This document shows, piece after piece, positions 1-10,139 of a stretch of DNA of 64,000 nucleotides. The DNA lies in contig CM045734.1 of NCBI GenBank assembly GCA_024760905.1, positions 1,053,467-1,117,466 of the forward strand, given 5' to 3'. The position numbers and the translations under genes were made by a program. Under the pieces are notes generated by a model. It was given only the letters and a program-made list of their open reading frames with translations, was not told the origin of the DNA and made no database searches. Each line of letters begins with the position of its first letter. Position 1 is the first letter of the stretch. Origin of the DNA: Plotosus lineatus. Lineage: Eukaryota > Chordata > Actinopteri > Siluriformes > Plotosidae.

Positions 1-741
1 GAGAGGTGGAGGTATGCCCTGGAAAGGACAGGAATGAAGGTTAGCCTCAGAAAATCAGAATACATGTGTGTAAATGAGAAGGACCCAGGAGGAACGGTGA
101 TGTCACAGGGAGCAGAGATAACGAAGGTGGAGGATTTTAAGTACTTAGGCTCAACAATCCAGAGCAATGGAGAGTGTGGAAAAGAGGTGAAGCAGCGTGT
201 GCAGGCAGGCTGGAATGGTTGGAGAAAAGTGTCCGGTGTGATGTGCGATAGGAGAGTGTCAGCAAGAATGAAGGGAAAAGTGTACAAGATGGTGGTGAGG
301 CCAGCGATGTTGTATGGCTTAGAAACAGTGGCGCTGAGGAAAAGGCAGGAGGCAGAGCTGGAGGTAGCAGAGATGAAAATGTTGAGGTTCTCTCTGGGAG
401 TAACGAGGATGGATAGGATCAGAAATTAGTATATCAGAGCGACAGCCCACATAAGATGTTTTGGAGACAAAGCCAGAGAGGCTAGATTGAGATGGTTTGG
501 ACATGTACAGAGGAGGGATAATGAGTATATTGGCAGTAGGATGCTGAGGTTTGAACTACCAGGCAGAAGGCCTCGAGGAAGACCAAAGAAGAGATTTATG
601 GATGTGGTGAAGGAAGACATGAAGGTCATTGGAGTCAGAAAAGAAGATGCGGAGGACAGGGTGAGGTGGAGGCGGATGATTTGCTGTGGCGACCCCTGAA
701 GGGAGCAGCCGAAAGTAAAAGAAGAAGAAGAAGAAGAAGAC
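1..741 (+). mobile_element. RTE-clade LINE, 3' end (5'-truncated or running off the window)
   Basis: The end of a non-LTR reverse transcriptase can be read in two frames: a thumb/C-terminal part with FKYLGSTIQSNGECGKEVK and the LRFSLGVTRMDRIRN motif up to about 429, then the RWFGHVQRRDNEYIG and PGRRPRGRPKKRFMDVVKEDM part from 487 to 699. A stop codon after RIRN separates them, so the copy is dead. The 3' UTR is only about 40 bases (ctgtggcgacccctgaaggg, then agccgaaag) and ends in (GAA)n, typical of RTE elements. It resembles the Expander-like RTE group of fishes, recalled from memory. The same element lies reversed near the right edge of the window, and its 3' tail is shared with many SINEs here. 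Confidence 0.85.
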
Positions 742-1341
742 ATGTGGCCCATGCCACCGACATCTATCCATAGGAACTTGTAGTTGCCATCTCCCAGTGC
801 TAGCAGAAGAATGGAGAATAATCCAAAGTAGTTGTGATAAAAGGTTCCTAAAGATGGTGGTTTTCTAATGGCAATGTGTTTCCCATCCGAGGTTCCAACG
901 GCATGAGGCAGGTTCCATTTTTCTTGGAAATCCCATTTGAGTGATTTCCATTCCTGCACAGTATGTGGACACCGTATGACTTCGTACTTGTAGTGGTCAA
1001 TGATGGCCTGACAGACCTCTGGTAGGAAACTTACGATGGTGTGGCGAGATACCATGAAGTTGTAGGCCAGAGTAGGATACTTGTCACCCGAGGCCAGATG
1101 ACGCATGGTGACAGCTAGTTTCAGACCAGGACTGAGTGCGCTTCTGAAGTTAGTATCCTTCTTTGTCAGTCAAGGAGCCAAAACCATCAGCAACTCGTCA
1201 AAAAATTCAGGTGGGACCCAAAGATAGTTGAAGAAGGACTACTTGTCTTTGATAGGGAGCGCCTCCATGAGATTGTCATAGTTCCCAAGGCCAATTCTTT
1301 GTTCCACTCTCAGCCATGCACGTACCCAGAAGGGTATGGGT
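741..1341 (-). pseudogene. PIF/Harbinger transposase remnant (HARBI1-like)
   Basis: One reverse frame runs about 200 codons with two in-frame stops (TAG at about 1239, TGA at about 1173). It reads FWVRAWLRVEQRIGLGNYDNL near the N-terminus, then PPEFFDELLMVLAP, LTKKDTNFRSALSPGLKLAV and MRHLASGDKYPTLAYNF, the usual Harbinger helix-turn-helix region. The DDE domain begins with WNLPHAVGTSDGKHIAIRKP (first catalytic Asp in SDGKH) and YKFLWIDVGGMG (second Asp). The last third, with the catalytic Glu, is missing because the RTE LINE abuts at 740. The N-terminal side stops where another LINE begins near 1341. It is a transposase pseudogene, not the host gene harbi1. Confidence 0.8.
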
Positions 1342-2850
1342 GGAGGGTTGTATTGATGGCATCCTCTGTTGACCTGTTGGCTCTGTATGCAAACTGAGTG
1401 GATCAAGTGGATCAAAATTAGCATGGATGGCAGCCTTGATGTGAGATGAGACAAGTCTCTTGAAACATTTGATGATGCTGGGGATTAGGGCAACTGGGCG
1501 GTCATTTAAGCAACTTGCTGTGCTCTTCTTCGGCATTGCAATGATGGTGGCTGTCTTGAGGCAGGCGGGAAGCAAACACTGCAGAAATGAGAGGCCAAAG
1601 ATGTTGATGAAAACCCCAAGAGTTGTTCTGCACAAGTTTAAGTGCCCTTCCTGTTACTTCCTCGGCACCAATAGCTTTCCTCTTGTTGATGCTCTACAGG
1701 CTGGCTCTGATCTATTTCTGCTGAAACTAGATGGAGCCGTCGCCCTTGTCTGGAAGAGTAGAGCAGATACACATCTCTCTGTTGTGTTGGTTGAAGCAAG
1801 CAAATAACTGGTTCAGAGTGTCCAGTAAGTTGTTATCTGATCAGCCTGCTGACTGGTGAGTGTCCTTGTAGCCAGTTAGTGTCCTGACTCGCTTCCACAT
1901 ATTCCTAGCATTGTTTTCAGTAAAGTGCTCCTCAATGAGTTGTTTGTTTGCGTTTAGCTTTTTTGATACCTTTTCATAGGGCCTTGCATGCATCTCTGTA
2001 ATCCTGCATGCCTTCTGACTTGAACCATTATCCCGTGCTCTAAGCAGGGTGTGCACCTCATTGTTAAACCATGGTTTCTGGTTCAGGACACTTTGACAGT
2101 CCTTATTGTGGTCACATTCTCTGTGTAGTAGTTTATGTAGGGAGCTGTTGTGTGACCCTCCAGGTCTGTCTTTTCTGTAAATATTTTCCAGCCTGTATGG
2201 TCAAAACAATCTTGTAGAACTGCAATGGTTTCCTTAGTCAGCACGAGGACTGTTAACTGCTGGTCGATGGCTACAGATTTTAGTTTTATAAGTATGAATC
2301 AGAGAGAGCGAGAGAGGTGATCTCAGAGCATGAGATATGGCAGAGGGAGGATTTATAGGATGTTGGTGTGGACCTGGTCCAATGTGTTTTTTTCTCTTGT
2401 CGGAAATCTCACATTCTTTGTAAAATCTGGGATTCATAAACTACGTTTGCATGATTAAAGTGTCCTGCCTGAATTATAACACAATTCTGCTGTACCGCTA
2501 GCTGCTTGTTAATGGAGTGTTGTAGTAGCTCCATGGCTTTCATTAGCTTGGGGTTGCACATAAACTGCAGTTATAACTACAGATGTGAGCTCTCTCTGCA
2601 AATTAAAAGGACTAAATTGTACCATCAGATACTCTATAGTACAGTAATTGGACCATCATATACTCTATATCTGGACAGCAGTGAATATTTTTGATTATGG
2701 CATTGGAGCACCAGCTGTTGTTGAGAAAAAACACATGGACCTCTTTACGTTTCTTCCCAGACATGCTGGTTCTGAAAGTAAAATTGCCTGCTAGGTCAAT
2801 TGCAACATCTGGGATGAAAGTTTACAACTACTGTATGTATTATCAGTGAA
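1341..2850 (-). mobile_element. Non-LTR retrotransposon fragment (endonuclease to RT; Rex1/L2-like)
   Basis: Read on the minus strand, 2600-2506 encodes a piece of AP endonuclease (VVITAVYVQPQANESHGA). Position 2056-1841 gives a pre-RT linker (ARPYEKVSKKLNANKQ, NARNMWKRVRTLTGYKD). Position 1700-1341 gives the start of the reverse transcriptase (ACLKTATIIAMPKKSTASCL, NDRPVALIPSIIKCFKRLVS). Frames change several times and the RT catalytic YxDD region is absent, so it is a decayed fragment. The order endonuclease, linker, RT gives the orientation. The clade call rests on remembered motif style, and CR1/L2/Rex1 cannot be separated by eye. Confidence 0.7.
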
Positions 2851-3221
2851 GAAGGCACATATTATATTTTGGGCACAATATTCCCCATGTAACATAGCAT
2901 CATTACAGCTGCTCACTATTTCACTAACCAACAATGCACCACACTTAAATAACCTTATCAAACAAATTCAAATATCTTGAACATACATTGAGTTATACTT
3001 ATCTATAGTTAGGATGAATTATATTTATCCATCATTAAAATTAGTGGAGACCAAGCATAAGATAATGCATATGGTTTAAATGCAAATCATATATTCTACT
3101 GCTAAAATTTTCATTAATGCAGTGTTATTTTTGACCTGAACCCTCCAGATAAACCCTGTAAAGCATGTAAACACCTCACACATATGGATACGTATCAATT
3201 AGCTGGGACCAATAATCATTT
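2851..3221. other. AT-rich stretch without recognisable feature
   Basis: No exon, RNA gene or repeat family that I recognise. It lies between the LINE remnant and a SINE and may hold eroded LINE sequence. Confidence 0.4.
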
Positions 3222-3467
3222 TTTCATTCATTTTCTAAATCGCTTAATCCTAATTAGGGTTGCTGGGAGGCTGGCGCCCATCTCAGCCAACTCTGGGCGA
3301 GGGCAGAGTACACTCTGGACAGCTCGCCAGGCCATCATAGGGCAGAAACACGCTGATGGCTATGCAGCTCCTCTTAATGAAAGTCAGCAATGGTTCTTTT
3401 ACATGACCCTCCCCCACAAACAGTGAGAGATATGGGCGGCCTTTGATAACCCAGTTAGTGCACTAGG
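3222..3467 (-). repeat. tRNA-derived SINE (head 1), L2-type tail, head truncated
   Basis: On the minus strand the body motifs gttatcaaaggccgcccat, gtaaaagaacc-like and gctgac-like are followed by the gcgatggcctggcgagctgt-type tail and an ending aattaggattaagcg. The tRNA-like head is lost into the adjacent GT microsatellite. Confidence 0.75.
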
Positions 3468-3479
3468 GGCCTTCTATAC

Positions 3480-3488
<9 letters not shown>

Positions 3489-3575
<87 letters not shown>
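3489..3575 (+). repeat. (GT)n microsatellite
   Basis: About 43 uninterrupted TG/GT units. Confidence 0.98.
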
Positions 3576-3576
<1 letters not shown>

Positions 3577-3578
<2 letters not shown>

Positions 3579-3735
3579 AGTGGTATCTCACCTTACAAAA
3601 TTAATCCGTTCCAGAAGCAGTTTCGTAAGCTGATTTTTTCATAAGTTAAGACGCATTTTACATGTAAAAGGCCTGATTCGTTCCAAGGCCCCCAATACTA
3701 CCCCATAAACCCTTGAAAAATTAGAAAAGTATTCA
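3577..3735 (+). mobile_element. Tigger-type MITE, left end only
   Basis: Begins with a variant of the family terminal repeat (gtggtatctcaccttacaaa), then attaatccgttccaga and the conserved ggcccccaatactacccc block. The copy breaks off after about 160 bases and no right terminal repeat is present. Confidence 0.75.
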
Positions 3736-4429
3736 CATCAGTGTTTCAATTCCGAAGGCAAGTGGCAGCCATCTCTGTGAGACCACCTTGCTTTAAGATC
3801 ACAAAACGGAGCCGTTGAACTTCAGCACAACTTAAATTAAATTCTAAACTAAAAATTCCGGGTGACTTTGGGAAAAACTCAGTGTATCATGAAGAGATAC
3901 CAAACAATTACAGGACTGTCAGACACAACCAACCACTCACACTCACCCTATGAGTAATTTAAAATAGATGAACAGATGAACATGTCCTTGAACTTTGGGG
4001 AGGCTCAGTGATGCATTTAGGGAGTGAAGTTGCGCACATCTGGCTGATCCCACAGAGAAGCTGTATAAAGGAGTCAGAGCATGCAATGTACTGTATTGAA
4101 AACTGCTATGTATGGGGCTGTCTATGTACACACCACTCAGGGGTGGTGTTAATGTTATAGCTCATAGGTGCAATTTCTTACATTGATGGAGTCTTCCCAG
4201 AATCACATAGTAATTTCTTACATTGGCAGCAAAAAAGGGATCTTTCCCTGATGCATCACTATGACCCTACTATAAACTGTTGCTGTGGTTAGATTAGGCA
4301 AGATTGCAACATTCCATTTACGTTTACAGCATTTAGCAGAAACTCTTTTCCAGAGCGAGTTACAGAAGCTTTATAGTCTTTGTCAGTGAATACATTCTTA
4401 TACTGGTTTGATAGACACAGACTAAGTAC
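3736..4429. other. No gene; fragment of a common fish repeat at about 4316-4385
   Basis: Nothing coding is visible. Position 4316-4385 (catttagcagaaactctttt, ccagagcgagttacag) is the start of a repeat very common in fish genomes; related pieces occur near 5820, 6510 and 11820. Confidence 0.45.
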
Positions 4430-5290
4430 AGTCGGTCCCCAACTTACGAAATTAATTAGCCCAGGCGGGAAGGGGCCGAACGACGACGCCAGCGCTTGGG
4501 ATCACACAGGATGAAGGCCGTTTAGCCGGCTGGTGCAATCGCCTCGTCGGGTGTACTCTCCTCAAGCCACGTTTCACAGAAACACAGCATGGATCAGTCC
4601 TGTAGATCCCTATGCGCTGCAATCTGAGAATGAAGCTCATCCACCTTCGTTTGGCCCCTCCCCACCTGGGCTTAGTCTTAGTCGGGATACGGCTAGCATT
4701 GAGCTACCATAGCATATTAGCTCAGGATAGGAAGGTGCTAAACTTCAGAAGACTCCAATCTCATAACTGTCGTAGAGTCAACCGGTCATAGACGAGTATA
4801 GTGCAAAACATGAACAAACAAATCAACAAATAAAACAAATAAAAAGAACATGACTCTGAAAACTCCGCCTGGGCTAATTGTTAGCCAGGGTGCGGCTAGC
4901 ATTGAGCTACCATAGCGTATTATCTCAGGATAGGAAGGTGCTAAACTTCAGAAGACTCCGATCTCATAGCTATAGTAGAGTCGACCGGTCGTAGACGAGC
5001 ATAGTGCAAAACATGAACAAACAAAACAACAAATAAAACAAATTAAAAGGAACAAAGAAACAATTTGACTCTGAGAACTCCGTGTCATCACCCTCTAGGC
5101 AGTGCCATCTTGGAGACGTCACTCCAAGACGTCACTCCAAGTTAAATGTAAAAGAACACGAAGCGTAATAAAGTTTATCCTTTTGGTATCGTTTGATAAA
5201 CATGCTACAGAACATAAAATCTCATGCACAAACATTAACTTAATACTGTATATTATATGTATATAATACTTAATACTGATACTGTACTGG
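4430..5290 (-). mobile_element. L1/Tx1-like LINE, 5' part and endonuclease start, with tandemly duplicated leader
   Basis: On the minus strand a leader starts at about 5117 with a CCAAGATGGC-like motif, common at LINE 5' ends. Two copies of a roughly 200-bp segment follow (5065-4865 and 4860-4665), each with gtagagtcgaccggtc-like and gctagcattgagctaccata sequence. A reading frame at about 4650-4510 then gives VDELHSQIAAHRDLQD, a stop, and SMLCFCETWLEESTPDEAI, the N-terminal pattern of an APE-type endonuclease. At 4430 a Tigger-like end (cagtcggtccccaacttacg) abuts. The same leader, plus about 120 bases upstream of it, recurs on the + strand at 50300-50680. The clade is inferred. Confidence 0.6.
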
Positions 5291-5298
5291 AATGAGAT

Positions 5299-5446
5299 TT
5301 CCTTTCTGCTTTTTCCCTTTATCAGGGGTCGCCACAGCGAATGATTAGCACGTTTGATTTGGCATAGATTTTTATGTTGGATGCCCTTCCTGACACAACC
5401 CTTTAGCAAGGCAAAGAAACACGCTGACGGCTTTGCAGCATACAGT
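5299..5446 (-). repeat. SINE (head 1) 3' part with RTE-type tail
   Basis: On the minus strand it contains the body end gccgtcagcgtgtttc, the block gggcatccaac-like, aaatcaaacgtgct-like, then ttcgctgtggcgacccctg and an ending gggaaaaagcagaaagg. It is 5'-truncated. Confidence 0.8.
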
Positions 5447-5984
5447 ATCAGTAGACTTTAATACAACAGTTCAGAGGAAATTGTCGTTTCTTCAGGAGAA
5501 AGTATTATTTCTTCAGAAGAGACATCCAATGTTTTCTATCGTTTAGCCAGAGAAGATGCACAACGTTTGAGTGGTATCATAGAGCTTAACTGGTAATTAA
5601 AACACACAAAAAAGAGGCTCATTGACAACTTGTGCACGAATGAGGAAAAGGGGGCATTACGTCATCTCAACCAATCAGCAGGAAGGAGGACAGGCATTGG
5701 CTGAATTTGAGTGACGTGTCAGTTGCTCGGCAGTCCGCGAATACTCAAACCGTGAGTGCAAAATCGCGAATAGTCAAAGGCCTACTGTACAGCTTAGTGC
5801 TGATTTAAGTACTGCCGAAAAACTGTAAGTTTTCAGCTGTTGTTTGAAGACACCTCATGACACAACTGTCCGGATGTCCAGCAGACTTGGTCAAAATTCA
5901 GAATTTAGAAATAGAGATGGGAAGGATGTGCAGCAAGTTAGAGTGATTAAGGACAGAGAAGGAAATGTATTGTATTGACTGTGG
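5447..5984. other. No gene; decayed repeats including a Tigger-like right end near 5792
   Basis: Position 5755-5792 (gcgaatagtcaaaggcctac then tgta) looks like the right terminal repeat of a pogo/Tigger relative, similar to the left end at 49096 (cagtaggccctcgatattcg). Position 5815-5985 resembles the common fish repeat seen at 4316 and 6510. No coding signal. Confidence 0.4.
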
Positions 5985-6330
5985 GGCAGTGGTGGTCTAG
6001 TGGTATAGGGTGCTGGATCACTGATCCAAAGGTTGAGGGTTCGAGTCCCACTCTCCACAAGGTTGTCACTGTCCCCCCCAGTGCGGCTAACTGGGTTATC
6101 AAAGGCGGGCCATGTCTCTAACTGTCTATGGTGAGAGGCATGTAAAAGAACCATTGCTGACATTTGTAAAGAGTAGGCTGCAAAGTTGTCAGTGTGTTTC
6201 TGTCCCTTGCTAAAAGGGTTGTGACAGGAAGGGCATCCGGTGTAAAAACCTCTGCCAAATCAAACATGCAAATCAGATGATTTTCTGTGGTGACTCCTGA
6301 GTAAAAGGGAAAAAGACAGACAGACAGAAT
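5985..6330 (+). repeat. Full-length tRNA-derived SINE (head 1) with RTE-type tail
   Basis: The head has a pol III A box (tggtctagtgg) and B box (ggttcgagtcc) at tRNA-like spacing. A body follows (gttatcaaaggcgggccatg, atgtaaaagaaccattgctg), then the RTE-type tail (ggaagggcatccggtgtaaa, aaacatgcaaatcagatgat) and an ending (gaca)n. It interrupts an older fish repeat on both sides. The head is most like tRNA-Glu/Gly, judged by eye. Confidence 0.88.
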
Positions 6331-6500
6331 CATTGTTAACTGTACTTTCATTATCATGAATTTCATGGAATTCCAATTCTACTTCCTGCAATTCGAATTT
6401 GAATTGCAAGTCTATTTCCTGTTTTGAATTTCAATTCAAATTCATATTGAAATTCAAGAATTTAATTGGAATTTGGGGGTCATTCTCAATTCAATTCTGA
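6331..6500. repeat. AT-rich imperfect palindromic GAATT-type repeat
   Basis: Dozens of overlapping gaattc/aattcaaattc-like words on both strands across about 150 bases, making a degenerate inverted-repeat cluster. Confidence 0.6.
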
Positions 6501-6504
6501 ATTT

Positions 6505-6880
6505 TGCCCAAGTCAGATGTCCAGAGGAAGTTCATTCCACCACTTTGGAATCAGAACAAAAAACAGTTTAGAGACATGTCTTCTTGTCCCTTAGTAGAGG
6601 GAGGGATCAGTCTAGCAGTGCTAGAGGATCTGCAAGAATGTGGTACACTGCACGAGGTGTGAAGGTGCTTTGTGGTAGAAAAGTGCAGGTTAATTTTTGG
6701 ATTTGTAGGTGAAGTGTTAGTCTTTTAAATCTGCTGCGAGCAGCTACAGGAAGCCACTGGAAGGATTGTACCAGTGGTGTTGTGTGGGAAATTTTGGGAA
6801 AGTTAAAGACAACCTCTGCATCTGACTGTGACAGTGGCAACACCCTTTTTGAAGGAAATGCAATGAGCATGCTTATGTGG
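6505..6880. repeat. Common fish interspersed repeat, unclassified
   Basis: The text around aggaagttcattccaccact and tctgctgcgagcagctacag, gaagccactggaaggattgt is a pattern I recognise as widely dispersed in fish genomes. I do not know its class. A minus-strand open frame across it (6607-6870) has no recognisable domain. Confidence 0.45.
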
Positions 6881-7424
6881 TTCCCAATGATATAGTAATT
6901 ATAATCCTATATTTCACACCTTCTAAGGTATTTGCCCAACCTAAGACAACAACAAAAAAGTGAACACTTCTTAAAATAGCACATTATTTAAATGGCAAAG
7001 AGAGAACTTTTTCCCAGTTGAAGCAGTTTTAGTAATTTAAACTTTGTTACACAAATTTAAAACAAATTTAAAACACAAATTTACACATTTAAACTTTGTT
7101 ACTTTGTTTAAACATTTCTTTGAATGCCAACTCTTCTCCACTTCAATGCAGCATGCAGAGGGAATCAACAGCATCCTGCTACTATCCACAGCTCTCCAGC
7201 TATTGTTTGTTTTTTAGCATCATGGCTACTACTCAGCTTGTTGAATGTGTTGAGTGCAGCGTTTAGTAGTTCTCCCTACGTCATTAGTGATAACTTTATT
7301 TGTGATGGGTGTATACTAGTTAGCTTTCTGCCAAAGAAGCATGTAGTGTTAGAAGTGTGCATCCATACTTTAAAGAAGGCTACTGAAAGTAATAGTAGTG
7401 TTGTTCCTGCAGTGGGAAGTCTGG
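6881..7424. other. No recognisable feature
   Basis: AT-rich, then a + strand open frame of 116 codons (7124-7474) with no domain I recognise. Its last part overlaps the LINE end that follows. Confidence 0.35.
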
Positions 7425-7710
7425 CCTTAGGTGGAGATCGTACCCCCCAAAAAAAATACGAGCCAGGCGATTAAGATTTGCCAGACACTCTCTCAGAAAT
7501 AGCAAGGAAATTGTCTCCAATTTAGTGCTATGGTCTCTAACACATGGAAGAAGGAGGCATGGAAGACCACCCCTCACATACCTAGAAGTGCTGCTAAGAG
7601 ACACTGGTCTACAGGTTGATGGTATGGCTATGCAGGACAGGAGCTTCTGGGCAGCCATGGTGGTTCGGGTGGCAAAAGAGGACTGGCACCCGACATAAGT
7701 CAAGTAAGTC
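7425..7710 (+). mobile_element. Non-LTR retrotransposon 3' end (unclassified LINE C-terminus)
   Basis: One frame encodes a typical LINE C-terminal tail: RARRLRFARHSLRNSKEIVS, HGRRRHGRPPLTYLEVLLRD and FWAAMVVRVAKEDWHPT followed by a stop. The 3' end is a short tandem repeat (aagtcaagtaagtcaagtaa). The RRLRFA / GRPPLTYL / LxxDTG order is shared by several LINE clades, so the clade stays open. Confidence 0.65.
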
Positions 7711-9000
7711 AAGTAAGTAACCCCCTGTCAGAACCCAGAGCCCCGTTTGAGTGGACAAATTACAAAGTGGTTACAGTTTCCCTTATCGCTGTCAATTTGA
7801 ATTGTCTTTTTCTCTTATAACCAATAAGTAACTGGAATCTTAAAATAAAGAAGCTATCTTACATCAAGATGAGAAGAAGTAGATAACTCTTTTATTCAGT
7901 CATATACAGAAACACACCAGATATGCATTTCGGTAGAAAGTCAGCTGGGTGTAAAAAACTCCTCAACTCCTCAAAATGCGCATATTTATATACTCCTACC
8001 ACGCCATCCCTTTTAATCTGACCAGACCAACACAGTTTCCATTACTCCCTGGTTTGAGTCATTTTGGCTCCACCTTACCATATTTACATATTTTCTCATA
8101 TTCCATGATGTCTCGGTTATCCTTAATTTTACATCATTCTTCTTTAAACAGTTAATTTTTTTCTTTATTTTAATTTCATTAATCTCAGATCAAAATGAGA
8201 GGTGTTAAAAAAAAAACAAACAAACAAAAAAAAAAAAGCACTTATTTCAGCACATACTTCCTGGTTTGGCTTTATTTGATGATAATTCTTTTTTTTCTGC
8301 TCACATGGATCCGCACAATAATGTGTGAGTATCTCCACCTTACCCTTTTTTTAAAAAAAAAATCTTTTAACTAATACAAGTAAGTCTTATAATGTCTGTG
8401 TGCATAGTTTATTATAAGTGAGAAAATAGTTTATTACATTACTGCTGTTATCAGCGTACCAAGGCTTTATACACACTGTCTCTGTGCACTTACTTGGCCG
8501 ACATATTTGCAGGATATGTACATTGTTTTGTGTTGGCAAACTGGGTGTCTACTATTGACATTAACTATCAGCAGACATGCTATTTATCTCTCTCCCCCAT
8601 CACCTGTGCCTTGTTGTGCCATTCAGAGATCTGCTCGTATCCTATGCCGCTACCAGGACTATCTGATCACAGTGCTGGTCATGGAGATTTCTGGAACAAT
8701 TAATTGAAATGCCAGTACCGACTCTCCCTATTTCACTCACTACTTTGTCTGCAATGTTGTGCATCAGGATCAAGGCATTTAGACTTCCCCTGAAACAAGC
8801 AGTCTACCCAAACCTGCTTTTGGCTTGGTGCCCACCTGCTCTCACTACTGATAAGTGCATTCAAAGTGATAAACATGTTGTTGAATCAGATGATTCTTCT
8901 AATTCTTCCAGTCTTGCATATTCAAGCCATTCACTCCAGTGGACTCTTTTTTCCACCCGTTTATTTTTTTTTATAGATTTCACAACTGATTATAGCCCAG
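7711..9000. other. Intergenic, no gene seen
   Basis: AT-rich with A- and T-homopolymer runs near 8200 and 8350. Two overlapping + frames near 8500-8700 have no domain or conserved motif. Confidence 0.45.
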
Positions 9001-9325
9001 AGCAACACGGTGACACAGTGGTTAGCACGGCCACCAAGAAGGCCTGGGTTCAATTTCCAGCTTGGGTATTTCTGTGTGGAGTCTGCATATTCTCCTTGTG
9101 CTTTCGTGGGTTTCCTCCCACAGTCCAAAAACATGCACAGTATGGTAATTGGCTGTTCCAAATCTCCCCTAGGTGTGAATGGATGTGTGAGTATTGGCCC
9201 TGTGATGGCCTGGTGAGCTGTCCAGGGTGTACCCCACTTCACCTGCAATCAGCTGAGATGGGCGCCAGGGTCCCCATAACCCTAATTAGGATTAAGTGGT
9301 TCAGAAAATGGATGAATGATTGGAT
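9001..9325 (+). repeat. tRNA-derived SINE (head 2) with L2-type tail
   Basis: The head resembles a tRNA (gtggttagcacggcc, then a B box-like cctgggttcaatttcc). The body has tgtggagtctgcatattctc and tttcctcccacagtccaaaa, typical of a very common fish SINE. The 3' part (tgatggcctggtgagctgtc, cagggtgtacccc, aattaggattaagtgg) is the L2-type tail, which SINEs with head 1 also carry. Confidence 0.85.
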
Positions 9326-10139
9326 TCATCATTCATTTATTCAATAGCCTAACAAGTCCTGCTGACCCCCTTATGCCCTCACCAACTCCTGATCCTCCAG
9401 AAAATCCTCTGGAGGGGTTATCAGATCCAACTCGTCTGCCAAAATTCCCTTAGTGTATGTTTTTCCTTCCTGCCGTGTTCATTGATTAAAATGTCTCCTG
9501 GTTAGCCGGTGTTGGAATAAATGTTCTTCTCACTTAATTGTTTCATATTATTACACCATATCCTTTTCTAAGATTAGATGTTTTATTCATCGCTAGTGCA
9601 GGATTAATGTAACTCCACATTAATTTCGATTTAGCAGTGATTGAATAATTCGAAGAGTGATGATCTACTTAGTAGATGAGTGCATTGCTTTTAAGTTATA
9701 TAAATATAAGGCTTTCCAACACCCCCTCCTCCAGCATCGGGAGCCTTGCAGCAGGGAGAATGGCTGATGACTTGGCAGCATACTTGTAAAGCCAAAGCTA
9801 ATGCTGAGGAGCATGGCAGCACCACTTGTCTGCATTTCAAGTGTTGAGAAGGTTTGCTCTCCTCAGTCAGACACCTGCTGAGAAACCTGAAAGCGCTCTG
9901 CTTATAGGAATCTCTATTTTTAGGCCATGAAATTAGTTAGTCCTTTAGGGGCACTAGCAGCGCTTGATAGGTGTATCCTGGGAGCATGAGCACCCAACAT
10001 AGGTGAGTGCACACTTTCTAATATAGTTATACGTACATGCTGGAGTTAATGTTACACGCCTTAGACAGTCATAGGTATTTAACTATTATTGATCCAGTCC
10101 CTCCATGTTTCTTTAAATAAATATTATCAGAAGTGATCA
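9326..10139. other. Intergenic, no gene seen
   Basis: No open frame of note and no repeat that I recognise. Confidence 0.4.

Noticed and set aside
4665..5065. CRISPR-like or satellite array
   Set aside because: Only two units of about 200 bp that match a LINE leader elsewhere in the window; the setting is a vertebrate genome.
5985..6060. tRNA gene
   Set aside because: A and B boxes are present but the cloverleaf is imperfect and the same head recurs before SINE bodies many times, so it is a SINE promoter.
8709..9347. 212-codon open frame as a gene
   Set aside because: Its second half is the SINE at 9001-9325 and the first half shows no domain or splice logic.
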